The notes under the pieces: model-generated | The model's input: the letters and a program-made list of their open reading frames with translations, nothing else | Database searches by the model: none | What the model was told of the DNA's origin: nothing | Shown: positions 13,301 through 25,013 of the stretch, piece by piece | Position numbering within the stretch: position 1 is the stretch's first letter | Layout: each line of letters opens with the position of its first letter | DNA from: Silene latifolia | Taxonomy: Eukaryota; Streptophyta; Magnoliopsida; Caryophyllales; Caryophyllaceae | Direction: 5' to 3' | DNA: 64,000 bases | NCBI RefSeq assembly: GCF_048544455.1 | Contig: NC_133526.1 | Span: 12,416,001 to 12,480,000, forward strand | Made by a program: the position numbers and the translations under genes

Positions 13301-13690
13301 CGATATAGTTGTAATCGGCTACACCAAGAAGTTCAGATCTACAACCTCTTTGAAGTTCGTAAGGAAATTAAATGATTAATTGTGAGAAGGAGTAAAAAAT
13401 TAGGTTAGGTTATGATGTTATGAGGAGAGATTTACACAATAATATTTCTAGAAGAAGAATAAAGTGAACCAACCCTCCAATCAATCGATCAACAATGGTC
13501 GAAGTTGAAATTAAGGCGATTACAATGTTGATGATGCAGATTAATGATGAAGAAATGAAGAGATATGGAGAAGGAATGAAGAGTGATGGAGAATCAGTAG
13601 TAGAAGAAGAGGGAGAGATAGCAGAAGTAAAAAAGAGAAAGAATACTGTGCATCACATGCTTCGCACGATTGTTACTGCTCTACTATTCA
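10350..13690 (-). pseudogene. RABE1: RABE1/Rab8-type small GTPase, unprocessed pseudogene
   Basis: Degenerate exons of a plant RABE1 GTPase occur in collinear order on the minus strand. They are: ADYNYI exon end at about 13303-13330 (donor GTGAGT); P-loop exon 11417-11490 (KTCLLTRFS-DGIFATSFITAIG after restoring one base); 11233-11325 (IELHGKR, ERFRIITT); 10968-11031 (YYRG.., DESSFN); 10681-10773 (RNIEQ.., VNKIPVGNKADMDESK); 10512-10571 (VPTAKGQALTDEYRIKF); and 10350-10424 (SAKTNLNVKAVFFSIGRDIKQR). RABE proteins direct Golgi-to-plasma-membrane vesicle traffic. Introns are retained, so this is a DNA-level duplicate, not a retrocopy. Single-base losses in at least three exons, a P-loop Gly changed to Cys and no prenylation tail make it non-functional. 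The CT-rich stretch up to 13690 resembles the old 5' UTR. Exon limits are approximate. Confidence 0.82.
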
Positions 13691-13699
13691 TTTGAGTGA

Positions 13700-16600
13700 A
13701 TTTCCAATGTTTAGGCATTTAGAAGGGTCTTAGAAATAGAGTGTGCAACAATTGAAAAGTGTCGAAACTAATATTTAAAAGTATGAAAAAGTATATACGA
13801 AGTACTAAACTAATAAGAAATTCAAAAAACTAAAATATACTCTATATAAATTAAGAAGTAAGCCACTGATCTATTATATACTTGTATACTCTTATAAAGC
13901 AAAACGCTCAATTACTTACATATATATGATATAACAAAAGCGTAAATGATCTGTCAAATTTATAAAATTGACTGAATAGCTTAATCTTGAGATAAAGTAC
14001 CCCTAACATTAATCTGCAAGAAAAAAAAACAATCACCCATTATATATGCAATGTAGAGTCTATTAAATTAACTACAAAGTATAATATGTAAATGCAATGA
14101 TTAATAAAAACAAACTTACTTGTTGCGAAGGATGTGAGATTTTACCAAAAATAAAAGTGTCTAAAGCGGTTTCATGAAATGACAACTCCAAAGATTGTAA
14201 TATGCATATGTGAAGTACAAATCATGGAGAAAAAATCAGAAATTTATAGGAATTGAGAAATAATAGTGGTTACTCTTACATTCAAGAAGCCATGTCAAAA
14301 GGATATGTAATCAATTCAAAATTTTATAGCAATTTATTTTCATCTTTCCCCTTTGGAATTCTTTGGCATTTATGCCATTAAAAAACGGTAATTATTAATT
14401 TGCTTAAGCTTTGAATTATTATTTTTTTCACAATAATTTGTTTAATAAGTTAGGAGAGGGATTTAGAGTATGTGATGTGGTTAAGTAATGTGTTATAGGT
14501 AGGCTTTAATTATATTTGTGTAGATTAATTAATATTAACCAATAGAAAAATGACATGTGAATTAAAATTAAATGTATTGAGTAGTCTTTTAATTAAATTG
14601 TATAGATTTATGAGAGGAAACCAAAAAGTTTGTATTAATTTAGTATTAGTGATTTAGTTTTTTTAATTTGTATTTGCAACTAATATTTTTGATTTTTTTT
14701 GTACTTATTTGTATCACTTTTAAATAAATGAATGAAAATGTAGAATCCTTGTCAATTAGGTCATCAACATGCCTTTAAATACTATTTACTGATAGACTAA
14801 AGAAATATTATAAGATCTCTATTTTGAGATCAACAATCACCTAATAGTGGTTAAAAACTATTCAACACCTGAAAAAAATATAATATAAATGATAAAAAAA
14901 ATAAGGATTATTGTCATGATGGTTGAAAAATTAAATTGTGAAATTTTAATGGTTTTCATAATTATCTACATTTTTTTTACCATTAATTATGAGAGTAACT
15001 TTTAAATGTGGAATTGATAAAAAAAAATTTCATGTATACTACTATGCTAGTATTTCCACGTGGACTATATTTCGCCACGTCACAATTAATTGTTGCCATG
15101 TCAAATTTATTTTGTCAATGTGGCAATCGTCTACGTGACTTTTAATGTCTAACCTTTTAATAATATTTATAGATAACAATTGTCATAGTATCTTGATTAT
15201 TTTTTCCTATGAACTTAATGTTTTGTTGTCGATCTTCGATTATCATGTTATTGTAGCATCTCCCCTTTCCTTGCACGAGTAAATTGAATAATCTAACAAC
15301 TAACAAATTGAATTTGAAAAGCATTGGGTAAATGTCTTTAGAGAAGCTCTCATAATAAATCTATTATGAGCTTATTTTATAATTATAATACAAAACTGTA
15401 CCACGGAGAATAAAACATATGAAAATATGGTTAAAAATAAAATGAGTACACTTATTATAAGAATATATAAAAAGTTAAAGAGTCGTTTCAAGTCATGATT
15501 AACAATATAATTATATAATGGTCATGAAAACGATAAATGACTACAATGTTATATCAATAACTTCTTTAGAAACTATCTCCGATCTCCCTTAAATTTTTAT
15601 ATTAGTTAATGCAATTTATACGAATGAAATTTGATTAAGAGTAGGTTAACGTTGTTTAAACATTAATAAAGGATTAAAGGGTATGCATTAAAGAGTTTTG
15701 ATTGGATGTATATTTAACGTTAGTGAACATGAATAAGGGTTTACACTCTAGAGTGTCAATGATCTAACTCTCAATCACAAATTATACTATGATATGATAC
15801 CTTAAAATGGTGAGACCACATAAAAATGACCATTTTATGGTAAAATTTAGCTTTGGATATTAAAAGTTACCACTATTTTGTTAATAACAGTGACTACTTT
15901 AAAATAAACAATCATTTTTACACATAATGATCACTATTACTTATAAATTGGTCACTTTTAGCAGTCTATATTCTACTTACATTGATAAAAGTGATCAATT
16001 TCTTATTTCTTATAAATAATAAAACAAAAACCATAAATATCTTTTTTAATTTTCTGCCTAAATATAAAATACTCACCTCATACAAAGCACAATTTTACCA
16101 AAATTCATTAGCCCACTAATCAAATGACCCACAATGATCATCAAATTTATATATACTAACTCATACACGACTAATATTGACTATGAAATGAGCCCACCAT
16201 GATAACAAAATTGAACCTCAAATTGATTATTTTCAAATTGATTTTGTACCAATTTCTACCAGTCAAATATTGAATACCTTGAAACTAAAAAATAAATTCA
16301 ACTTAGTTTATGACTTTTGAATGTGTAAATCAAAAGATATGAGACACGAGTAATGTTATGGGACATAGAGACCAAATTTGTTTCGCGATTAACGGGTCGT
16401 AAAATAATTTCAAAAGCTCAGAGAGGTTTTAGTATGATCATTTACATATACTGATTAGTATATCAAATAGAAAATAATTTATAGAGATATCATAGTGTGT
16501 AACTCATAAGCATTCTTTTCTTTTATGCCAAGTTTTCAAGTGTATACGTTAACTGATATTGTTTTGACTTAATTCGCAATTCTACTTTTTATTTTGTCCT

Positions 16601-17000
16601 CATTTCAATTTTAATTTTTGTGCAAACATTTCAAAACTTATCCTATATGGTAAAATTTGCCAATATTTAAAATTATTAACATGCTTTAACATAGGTGTAA
16701 ATATGTCGGCATATGCATGCACTAATCAAAGATATGGGATACGACGGGTATAAGCATAATATATAACAAGAGTGTAACTATGTTTTTACAATTAATACTC
16801 TCTTAATACTAATGTTATTTTGAAAAAAATAAATTAATACTATAATTTAAATATGTAGATTATACTGTTATAAAAGTATTGTATTTGTAATTGTAACGGT
16901 CAAGTATATAATTTCCATGTAACATATGGGAAATCAATTAGCTCAAATATGAAACCAAAAAGATGTTGTAAATTTAAGAATTTACGAAAAATTTTATATA
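13700..17000. other. AT-rich intergenic DNA
   Basis: About 3.3 kb of very AT-rich sequence with many homopolymer runs. I see no gene, RNA gene or clear terminal repeats. A GTCACT/GACCAT-rich stretch near 15790-16010 has short imperfect inverted repeats but no definable boundary. Confidence 0.5.
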
Positions 17001-17015
17001 TACAATCTATACACG

Positions 17016-17046
17016 CCCGTGCAACTTTGCACGGGTCCTAAACTAG
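17016..17046 (+). mobile_element. Helitron-type 3' terminus (hairpin + CTAG^T)
   Basis: A 9-bp stem (CCCGTGCAA / TTGCACGGG, loop CT) is followed after TCCTAAA by CTAG and then a host T. A GC-rich hairpin a few bases before CTRR, with insertion between A and T, is the plant Helitron 3' signature. I could not fix the matching TC 5' end, so the element length is unknown. Confidence 0.6.
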
Positions 17047-17618
17047 TTTACAAATAAGACGGTGATACGAACATATGAATTGATGCTTAACATGTTTAAT
17101 CGCAAGATTAAATTCTTAAATTTTAAATTGGAGTGATTAAATATGTAAGTATAAGTTACAAAAAAGTTGAAACTAAATCTCTTATTCAAAATCACAAGGG
17201 AAATTCAAGGACTATGGTAGTATGAACTCTTCTCTAACCAACGCACCCGCATCGGACACCGACACTCATGAGACACGCGCCAAAACATGTCGAACACCTA
17301 TAAAGTTGTGTCCGACTTTCTCCATTTATTTGTGGCACGTGTCCGTAGTATGTGGACATATCTCAGACATCAGACATGTATCCATGATATTTGGACACAT
17401 TTTCAACATACATTCAAACGAAATTAAATTGAATTTAGGTGAATGGTGTGTGTTGTTTACTTGTTTTATGACGGAGCTTGGTGGGGAAATGCGTTAAATT
17501 GAGGGTGAAAAGTGTTTTTTAGACGAGGAATGAGCTGTCAAATAGATTGATTATATGATGAGTTTGGGTGGGAAATTAGAAAGAGTTATATTCAATGGCA
17601 CGTTTTAATTTCACTTAT

Positions 17619-19048
17619 CTATAAATATTATTAAAAGGGTAAACAAAATCCCCAACTAAAAGCCATATAAGCATGACTAAATGCCACCTAGAGCTATTAA
17701 ATGTCACCTTGCCAAAAAAAAACACACCAATATTATACAAGAGTATTGGATACTAAATTGGTGCATAGTAAAAAGGTATTGTGAATAAAAAATAAAATAA
17801 AAGGAGACGCTTGAATTGCCACAAAATAATTACTCAAAGTCATTATTGTTCGCTTCATTATCCTCTTTAATGTTGGTAATTAAGTTCTTTTATTTTCCAT
17901 CTTTTCATTTTTTCATTTAAACCCCATATATATTTCCCGTAGTAAACACTTGCTCTCCAAAACCCATTTTTGAGTTTGTCAAGAAAATATTTCACGATAA
18001 TAGCTTACATCAATGTTTCCTTACCATCAATAAGAGTATATAACTTAGCTTATATGTTGTTATATGAGTATAATTTTTAAAATTTTTATGTAATGTTATT
18101 TATAAATTCGTTCGATATTGATATCATATATGGAGTATATTGTATATACTTTTTGATTACTTGTGGAAAATTGTTTTTATATGTATTTGGTATAAGAGTT
18201 TTTTAATTTGACCATGATTTTATACGATAGAGTACTAATTATTATCAATTTGATTGTTTACAGGCCAAGAGATGAAATAGGCTCAATATTTGAAAAGGAA
18301 CACTAAAAATGATCTTTTTGTTGGAGGAGGTTGTATACTAAAATTAACTTCTTTTATATCTTAATTTTCATGTTTTTGCCTTTTTGATTGTGTTAATCTT
18401 CATTTTTACATTGATTTGTTGATCTAACCAGGGTTTGTTCCTGGGGCCTTCCTTACTAAGGTTTGTTGAGGCTTTTACTTGAAGCCCTGTGATTTCAATC
18501 ATTTTACCGTTGTTCCTTTCGTGAAAATTGTGATTAAACTTGTAGAAATTGTTAAATTCGTGAACAATCATTAATCTCGACTCAGTAATGGACTCATGAT
18601 GTTCTCATTTTCGTAATAAGAAAGTATGAGTAAGTCATTATGAAGTACAAATAAAAAATCAATCAAGTAAAATGTTGGGATTGATGTAAATAGTTTTAAG
18701 TTTTGAAGTTTCATACTTCATCCATTGTCCAAAAATTATTAATCTCTCCTAACTTTAATTGATTACTAATCTCTCTATAATGATGTACTATCAAATTTGT
18801 CATAATGAATGTATCAAAACTTTTGATGGTATCTTTTTTTTTTTAATATATACATATAAATGACTCTACTATGAATCAAAGTAAAAGGAGTTGATATGAT
18901 ACAAGGAAATATTTACCTTTAATTTAAGACTTGATTTGCTTTAGAAGTTTGGTCGACCAATCTTTGTTGTAAAACAAGTTATCCAATATATTTGCTAGAA
19001 CACAATTCAACTTATTGGTTGCATTAAATCACACGGTGTAAAGACTAG
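17619..19048 (+). mobile_element. Candidate small Helitron
   Basis: The proposed 5' end is A^TCTATAAATATTATTAAAAG, which looks like plant Helitron starts. The proposed 3' end is ACTAG^T at 19045-19049, with only a weak hairpin (ACACGGTGT) before it. The interior encodes nothing recognisable. Right of the end, another start-like string (TAATATAATTAAAAGGGTAA) follows. The boundaries are tentative. Confidence 0.3.
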
Positions 19049-19790
19049 TAATATAATTAAAAGGGTAACTAAAATGACAACTTTAAATATGACATGATAA
19101 ATTTTTAATGTGACATGACAAATTTTTAATGTGACATGGATTAAAAATTAACAATTATATGACATTAATTTATTTCACTCATCAATAAATAAATATAATT
19201 AAATGAAAAGTTAAGATTGAAGGGTTCAGATCCACTTAAATTTTTTAAAATATAATAATTTATTAACTTTTATTAATTGTTTAAATATTGACAACATAAC
19301 ATGAAATCATAATTAAATCTATAAAAAATAATAAATCTATGCAATATATATATAAAAGGCTAGATAAACCATTAAAATTTATTCCATAAGATATTTTCTG
19401 AATACATTAATTTTTATTGATTATTAAATTAGCATAATTTATTTTCGCAATACGTTTTTTACTCATTACAGTACTTTTACCACAATATTTTCCATTTTGA
19501 TACCCTTTACTAAAAAACTCACCAAACGAATTATCTCTAATTCCAACAATTAAACCTCTCAAAATCAACCAAATATCTTCAATTCTAATCCTTAATTTGG
19601 ATGTAAAACAAGTATTTGACTATTTGAATGGAATTTATTGAATAATTTGTTTTTTTTCTTCCATTTTTTTCGTAATTTATTTTATTGTGGATTTTGGGGG
19701 TTTATTAGGGTTTGACTTGGTTGTTGTTTGGTGGTTCGGAGCAGCATTAATAAAATGGACAACATTGTCGGAGGTATCGTGACGAGCGGT
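19049..19790. other. AT-rich flank of the Tat-1 insertion
   Basis: The stretch contains a short tandem repeat of ATGACATG(A/G)(T/C)AAATTTTTAATG near 19100-19145 and otherwise no gene. The last five bases, GCGGT (19786-19790), are the left target duplication of the retrotransposon. Confidence 0.5.
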
Positions 19791-20207
19791 TGTAGACACC
19801 TCGTTTCTGCACCCCTCGCAAACCACCCGGTGATGATTGGGCCGCATGTTTGGTTCGCGGAACGATTTGTGACAGTTCGTAAGATTATTGTCAAGTGTTT
19901 GCTCAAATATTAATGTCAACCTCTTAGTTGTCATCTACGTCCTGATACGGTCGTTTTGACAGTAATTAGAGTACATTCGGAGTCCGAGTCAAAAACCGTC
20001 TCCATTTTCTGATAACTGTTAAATCCCGAGTCAGAATGTTCTGGAATGTTCCGGATATTTCTATTCCATATTTCTCAAATTTTATCTTTTGGCAAATAAT
20101 ATCCCGTAATATTTACATAAGATATTAAAGATAATCGAATTAATTCCGTCCTACCATAACTTAAACACGGAAATCTTTCTTAAGCAGGAGGAAACCTCCT
20201 GGGAATA

Positions 20208-20262
20208 GACGCAGCAGGTGCTGCGCCTCTTCCAAGAGACGCAGTGGCTGCTGCGCCTCTTC
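20208..20262. repeat. GACGCAG hairpin pair in the 5' LTR U3
   Basis: Two near-palindromic units, GACGCAGCAGGTGCTGCGCC and GACGCAGTGGCTGCTGCGCC, are each followed by TCTTCC. Each can fold into a strong GC-rich stem. They lie about 100 bases upstream of the TATA box. The same unit recurs through both Tat elements and upstream of both antisense genes. Confidence 0.75.
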
Positions 20263-20358
20263 CCAGGCCCTTCTTTGCATGATTTACGTATCTTTTTTAT
20301 ATCTTTCCGAGATTCACCTCCAAAGAGTCTCCGAAACCCTATTCCTTCACGTGATTAG

Positions 20359-20367
20359 TATAAATAG
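20359..20367 (+). promoter_or_regulatory. TATA box of the Tat-1 5' LTR promoter
   Basis: TATAAATAG sits just after a CACGTG E/G-box (20349-20354). The same pair is in the 3' LTR (TATA at 35772-35780). Tat-2 has the variant TGTAAATAG at about 59462. Transcription would start about 30 bases downstream, which makes the upstream ~600 bases the U3 region. Confidence 0.7.
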
Positions 20368-22216
20368 GAGCTTTCGTTCCTCATATTTCTCACGCGAGTG
20401 TCCGCCCTTCTCTTCTCCCTTTGCATTCTAGACTTCGTTCTTACTAATTGGCGCCTACGTGCTTGGACTTCCGACCACGTAAGCTCGGATCTTTCCGGGT
20501 ACCAGCCTCTCCGTTGCATGACCGACCAATTTGACCAACTACACAATAATCAATCTAATTAATCAATTTATTTCAATCGTTTTCCTCTTACGAGGGCACT
20601 TTCTTTACATTCGCGTCGAGCATTCACTAGTCGATACTTAGTCCTTCTCGTTCCGTCAACATGTAAGTCTGAGGGTGTTTAATCTCTCTTTTATTTATTG
20701 TATTTTATTATTGTATAACAATTGTAAGGTTTATGTCGAAAGTACCTCATTAAAACCGATTTCTAAAACCGTCTTTAAAACCTTTTTTTGCGGATTTCCG
20801 TGAGACAAGCGTCGAGAAAAGACGCAGCAACCGCTGCGCCTCTTGAAGGAGCGCAGCACCTTTCTGCGCCTCTTCGTGAGGCCGCCGCAGCATTCTCGCT
20901 TCTTTTCTTCTTCCTCCGTCCTCTGTAATTCGTATCAAATTTATTTCTTTTGTTTTGTTCGTCTGTTAATTCTTCATCATGATAGTTTAATAATTCATAT
21001 GTATATTAACCATCATCATTAACATGTTTTAATCGTCATAAATCCGACTCAAATCCCAAATAATCAATATTTGCGGGTTTTTCGTCATTAAATTCAATTC
21101 GAGTTTTAGAGATTCAATTCGTTCATGTTGTGTTTCTGGGATTCATTGTTGATATATTTTTACCTGTTTAGTCATTAATCCGTCGTCAATTCATCATGTT
21201 TAGTTAATAACTCGTTTAGTTAGTTAGTTTAATTAATCATTCATTAACATCGACCCTTCACATAATTAATCCGTTTATTTCCGTCTCATCCATGTTTTAC
21301 CGTTTTATGACCTCAATCATATGTAAATAATCTGCTAATAACTTTCATCCGAGTCTAAAATCGCAATCAATCCATTAATTTACCAATTAACATTAACGGT
21401 TTGCGATTTCCGCTTCACAGCCAGAACTCACCCTTGGAAACGCAAAAATCGCTGCGCGCTCTTCCAAAGGGCACGATTACTTTCTTTGTTTGTTCGAGGA
21501 TGAGTTACGTCTCTGAACTCCTTTTCTGCCTTGACGTAGTTTAATTAGTTTACGTGTTAATCAACTAATATTCGTATTATCACCTTCTGATCTGTCGTGT
21601 TTTATTCTTTTATTCCTTTTTCTCAAATTATCCGTTTTAAAGGTATTTTCGACATAAATCGCCTATCCAATGTAATCGTTGTAGTTTTCATTATTGTAAT
21701 TCATAATTATTGTATTCCATTTATCATTTGTATGTTTCCACATGTAATTGAGCATTAAAATCCCTACTTCGACCCAATTGTATGCTAATTACGTGTCAAC
21801 CGACTTAGTAAATTCTCACATGTTAGGATTAATCTATGGATGTTGCATTGCATGCATATAGCCGACAATATATCAAGTGCGAATAACTTCCCAAATCATT
21901 AGTAGAGGCCGCTATCGAGGCGGGCGGGATTAGGTGTTCGATCAAAAGAGCTTCCTAATACGTACCCTCACCCCTTACTCCAGATCTCCGTGAGCACCCG
22001 TGTTCATTGGCATCCGCGAGAGTCATTCTAGACATAGAATGCTAAGGGTAACGATTGCTTAGTGTTCATGTCACTACTTTGTGTCTTGACATGACACGAG
22101 GTATTCGAACGGTTCCAATTTCCCATAAAAATTGGTGGCGACTCCATACAAAATGCAAACGCTTGTTTTCGAGCCCCTTCACCAAGCGCCCCGTGGGCGG
22201 CCCGCTGTCCACGCTT

Positions 22217-22235
22217 TGGCGACTCCGGCTGGGAT
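22217..22235 (+). promoter_or_regulatory. Tat-1 primer-binding site (tRNA primer)
   Basis: TGGCGACTCCGGCTGGGA follows the 5' LTR by a few bases. The Tat-2 copy at 61255-61272 reads TGGCGACTCCGCTGGGGA. Such a site pairs with a tRNA 3' end; in Ogre-type elements the primer is, from memory, tRNA-Arg. In Tat-1 the site has an extra G and a missing G, which would weaken priming. Confidence 0.65.
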
Positions 22236-23006
22236 ATACACTTACGTGTAGCTAAGGGTGAAACTTGAACAAGGTTAGGGAATAAGTTTGTACAAGACAA
22301 TTGTCGGTTTTCATAACTCGGTCTTCCTAGACCGTTTAAATCGGCCTTCCTAGGCCCAACCCAACCCATTCGACCAATCGTCCCGTCTAAACGGTCCTAA
22401 TTCTTATTTGGGCCTAAGGATGGATAGCGATTGACGTCATCCATACCATGATGCTTACTCTTGTTTGTATCAAGGGCCTTCACTACTTGAGGAAATGGAC
22501 TAGGAATCGGCCTTACTCTTGTTTGGCACGAGCCTCTCCACAGACTTCGGGTTTGATGGTTCGGTATGGCAACCCACCCTTTAAACCAAAACCCTTCTAA
22601 ATGCACTCAGCATCCCGTTATAATGCTTGTATAAATATGTAAACCTTACGTGATCACCATTTCAAAACAAATCATGACGAATTTTCAAAAATCAAAACCC
22701 AATTTCAATCAAGAATTTCGAAATGGGGCCTTTAATTAGCACAAAATCCGGTCAAAACTCTGTCCGTTTGTCGTGTCAAAATTCGGGCCACAAGCCCATT
22801 TCAAACCTCACCTCGAGTCCACTCCTACAACTACACTACAGTTGGCTAGGACACACATTTTCAAAGACCTTGTCTTTCTTCAAAACTCACTCAACACAAG
22901 TGGCACACACCCACTTCACGAGTCAAAATCTTTCCTCTTTTAGCTAGTGTGATAGAATGGTCGATCGTGTTTTGATTCGTCGCCGATCTCTTATCCAGTT
23001 TCCAAG
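22236..23006 (+). other. Tat-1 untranslated leader
   Basis: About 770 bases between the primer-binding site and gag. The first ~400 are shared with the Tat-2 leader (from 61273), including CTCGGTCTTCCTAGACCG and a Lys/Asn-poor, frame-broken stretch. No coding frame is supported. RNA packaging signals are expected here but none can be identified by eye. Confidence 0.55.
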
Positions 23007-24095
23007 ATGCCTGGGTCAAGTGATGAAACGAACCTCCAGCAAATTAAAGAAAGTAATGATCGAATCCTGGCCGCGATAACCCAAATGCAAATCACTCAAG
23101 AACAAACCTATGACCGCCTTGAGCTTATCGAAGGCCGTATCTTTGATGTAGAGGGGAAGCTACCTCCCCCTAAAGGTGGAGCGCTACAATTTTCCGATGA
23201 CGAGTCTAAAGATGAGAACCCTGTCCTAGGAACAACTGCAGCTGAGAAAAGACTCCAATACCTAGAGGAGCAATTGATGTACCTTAAGGGGGATGACATT
23301 TACAGGGAGAACAATCGCAAGTATGAAGCCGTCAATTCCAAATTGCCCACTAACTTTAGCATGACGGATATCCCTAAGTTTAAAGGACATGAGAACCCTT
23401 TGAACCACATCCGCGCCTTCAAGGACTACATGTCTATCAAAGGCATCAAACCCGAGATGTTCTTAAGGATCTTTCCTTCATCTCTTGACACCATCCCAAA
23501 GCAATGGTTCTACACTTTAGATCACAAAAAGGTCGCTACTTGGGAAGACGCCGCGATCGAGTTCTCGAAACAATACGCGGATAATGCCGAGATCCAAGTC
23601 AACATGCGTACTCTAGAGGTTCTTACCCAAAATGACAAAGAAGGATTCACCGACTTCCTAAGTAGGTGGAGGAAGACTAGTACTCAACTAGTTGAACGCC
23701 CGGATGAGGCTACCCTCGTGGAAAAGTTCGTGGATAATCTCAAACCCATATATGCCAACCATTTGAGATATCAAAACATCAAGACCTTCAAGGACTTAAC
23801 TGTACTAGGAACACGAATCGAAGATGACATCCGTAAAGGACTCTTGTCCAAAACGGTAGGTCGAGGATATCAAGGGTCCACGAGTCGTTCATACGGCTCT
23901 ACTAGCAAAACCGACGAAGTTAACCTTCTCGAGCCATCCAAGAAGACTAGCCCACCAAGGAAGTTCACAAACCTTGGGGACACATACTCCAACGCTCTAA
24001 AAAGGCTAATGAAGCAAGGTAAACTCCAACCCATTGGACCTACTCCCGAACCCGAAAGAAAGTCCAAGTTCTGGGATGAAAACTCCTCTTTGTGA
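23007..24095 (+). CDS. gag: Tat-1 gag (capsid part), frame broken before the zinc knuckle
   Basis: The 362-codon frame starts with MPGSSDETN. Residues 8-60 are a heptad-like coiled region. Residues about 105-255 are a retrotransposon gag/capsid domain (PKFKGHENPLNHIRAF, then W-x-x-A-x-x-F...YADN, ..DFLSRWRK.., LVEKFVDNLKP). The C-terminal linker TNLGDTYSNALKRLMKQGKL-QPIGPTPEPE is shared with the Tat-2 gag. The frame hits a stop at the first Cys of the zinc knuckle: a single missing base turns TGT GAG TAC CAT into a TGA. Gag would form the virus-like particle that packages the RNA. The frameshift removes the nucleocapsid from this reading frame. Confidence 0.85.
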   Translation: MPGSSDETNLQQIKESNDRILAAITQMQITQEQTYDRLELIEGRIFDVEGKLPPPKGGALQFSDDESKDENPVLGTTAAEKRLQYLEEQLMYLKGDDIYRENNRKYEAVNSKLPTNFSMTDIPKFKGHENPLNHIRAFKDYMSIKGIKPEMFLRIFPSSLDTIPKQWFYTLDHKKVATWEDAAIEFSKQYADNAEIQVNMRTLEVLTQNDKEGFTDFLSRWRKTSTQLVERPDEATLVEKFVDNLKPIYANHLRYQNIKTFKDLTVLGTRIEDDIRKGLLSKTVGRGYQGSTSRSYGSTSKTDEVNLLEPSKKTSPPRKFTNLGDTYSNALKRLMKQGKLQPIGPTPEPERKSKFWDENSSL

Positions 24096-24914
24096 GTACC
24101 ATAGGGGCAAAGGACACGACACGTAAAAAAATGCTACAAGTTGAAACACGTGCTTCAGGATATGATTGAAGACGGTCGACTTCCAATTCCACCAGGAGGT
24201 AAGCCCAATAACACTCAGAATCCTCTTGGAGTTCTAGTGATTACAAGTGACGAATCTACCTTAGATTGCTCACATCTCATTTCTCCCATCGAAAATGAAA
24301 TTTATGCAATCGAGAATGGAGGGAACTACTCTACCATTTCTCCAACCATCACCATGAACCTCTTGTTTGGAGAGGACCGATTCATTAGGGCCGCGCAGGA
24401 TGAGATCATTACTATGATACTTCAAGACGATCGCTTCAACTCCACCGCGTTGATTACAGAAATCGACGCAAAGCAGCAGAAAGGATGGAGGAAATCTATC
24501 AAATGGACCAACAACCAAGGAAGGCTCTTCAAGCTCACTACTGGAGAAGGAGAAATGTTCAAAGGAGAACCAGAAGACGACGAGTTCGAGTCGGAGTCGG
24601 AGTCGGAGTCAGAGTCGGAGTCTAGAGAAGTCATTAGAGAGTCTACTCCTGTTGTCATCCCCACTCCCTTCGTTTCTCCTAGCCTAGCATCGAGTAGTCA
24701 CGGTAGTTCGGGGAATGCCCCAACTACTGTTCCTTTGCCGCCACTGACCATGGATCAGTTGGCTTCTTTGTTTCAACTTTACTCAAATCTTAATATGAAT
24801 AAATCAGGTTCTGCTTACTCTCTGTGTTCTTTCGAGTGCAATTCTGTTTATGATGATACTGAGAATGACCAAGACCCAGACTTGACCGAAATACCTCCCT
24901 ACGTAGCCAAATAA
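24096..24914 (+). CDS. Tat-1 gag C-terminal part and linker, disrupted; no protease seen
   Basis: Just after 24095 a CEYHRGKGHDT knuckle half is readable. A TAA and a second shift in a run of seven A's follow (24124-24131), then KCYKLKHVLQDMIEDGRL. The frame from 24141 then runs through DCSHLISPIENE, an acidic region and a (Ser-Glu)n run (about 24588-24625). It ends at TAA 24912-24914 inside sequence that continues in frame into the RT segment, so this stop is probably a nonsense mutation. A Ty3 protease should lie between knuckle and RT with a D-[ST]-G active site, but I find none. A deletion of the protease is the likeliest reading. Confidence 0.7.
24588..24625 (+). repeat. GAGTCG microsatellite coding Ser-Glu run
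   Basis: Tandem GAGTCG hexanucleotides give an acidic (ES)n tract in the gag C-terminal linker. The Tat-2 gag ends in a shorter SGSESES tract, so this is a family trait that has expanded here. Confidence 0.8.
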
Positions 24915-25013
24915 ATACTACAGGAAGGGGAAGGGGGACCAGTAATTGAGGACACCGAACCCATCAATGTAGGAACTGAACTAGAACCCAAAGAACTTAG
25001 GATAGGGACTACC

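Larger units (their letters stand above)
19791..22212 (+). repeat. Tat-1 5' LTR
   Basis: The LTR begins with TGTAGACACC right after the GCGGT duplication and ends at TGTCCAC before the primer-binding site. It matches 35204-37626 along its whole length. It holds a TATA box at 20359-20367 and three GC-rich hairpin clusters (20208-20262, about 20820-20875, about 21435-21490). Differences from the 3' LTR are concentrated in those clusters. Confidence 0.93.

Noticed and set aside
13495..13695. 66-codon frame at 13495-13695 (+), Glu/Lys-rich
   Set aside because: It is the complement of a CT-rich stretch that fits the old 5' UTR of the RABE1 pseudogene.
17222..17497. 91-codon frame at 17222-17497 (+)
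   Set aside because: It arises from repeats of GACAC/GTGTCC (ACACGTGTCCG-like) strings, which also occur near 45390; no protein family resemblance.
20355..20546. Repeated 63-codon frame in both LTRs (20355-20546 and 35768-35959, minus)
   Set aside because: It recurs because the LTR is repeated. It overlaps the TATA and leader, and no related frame is intact in Tat-2.
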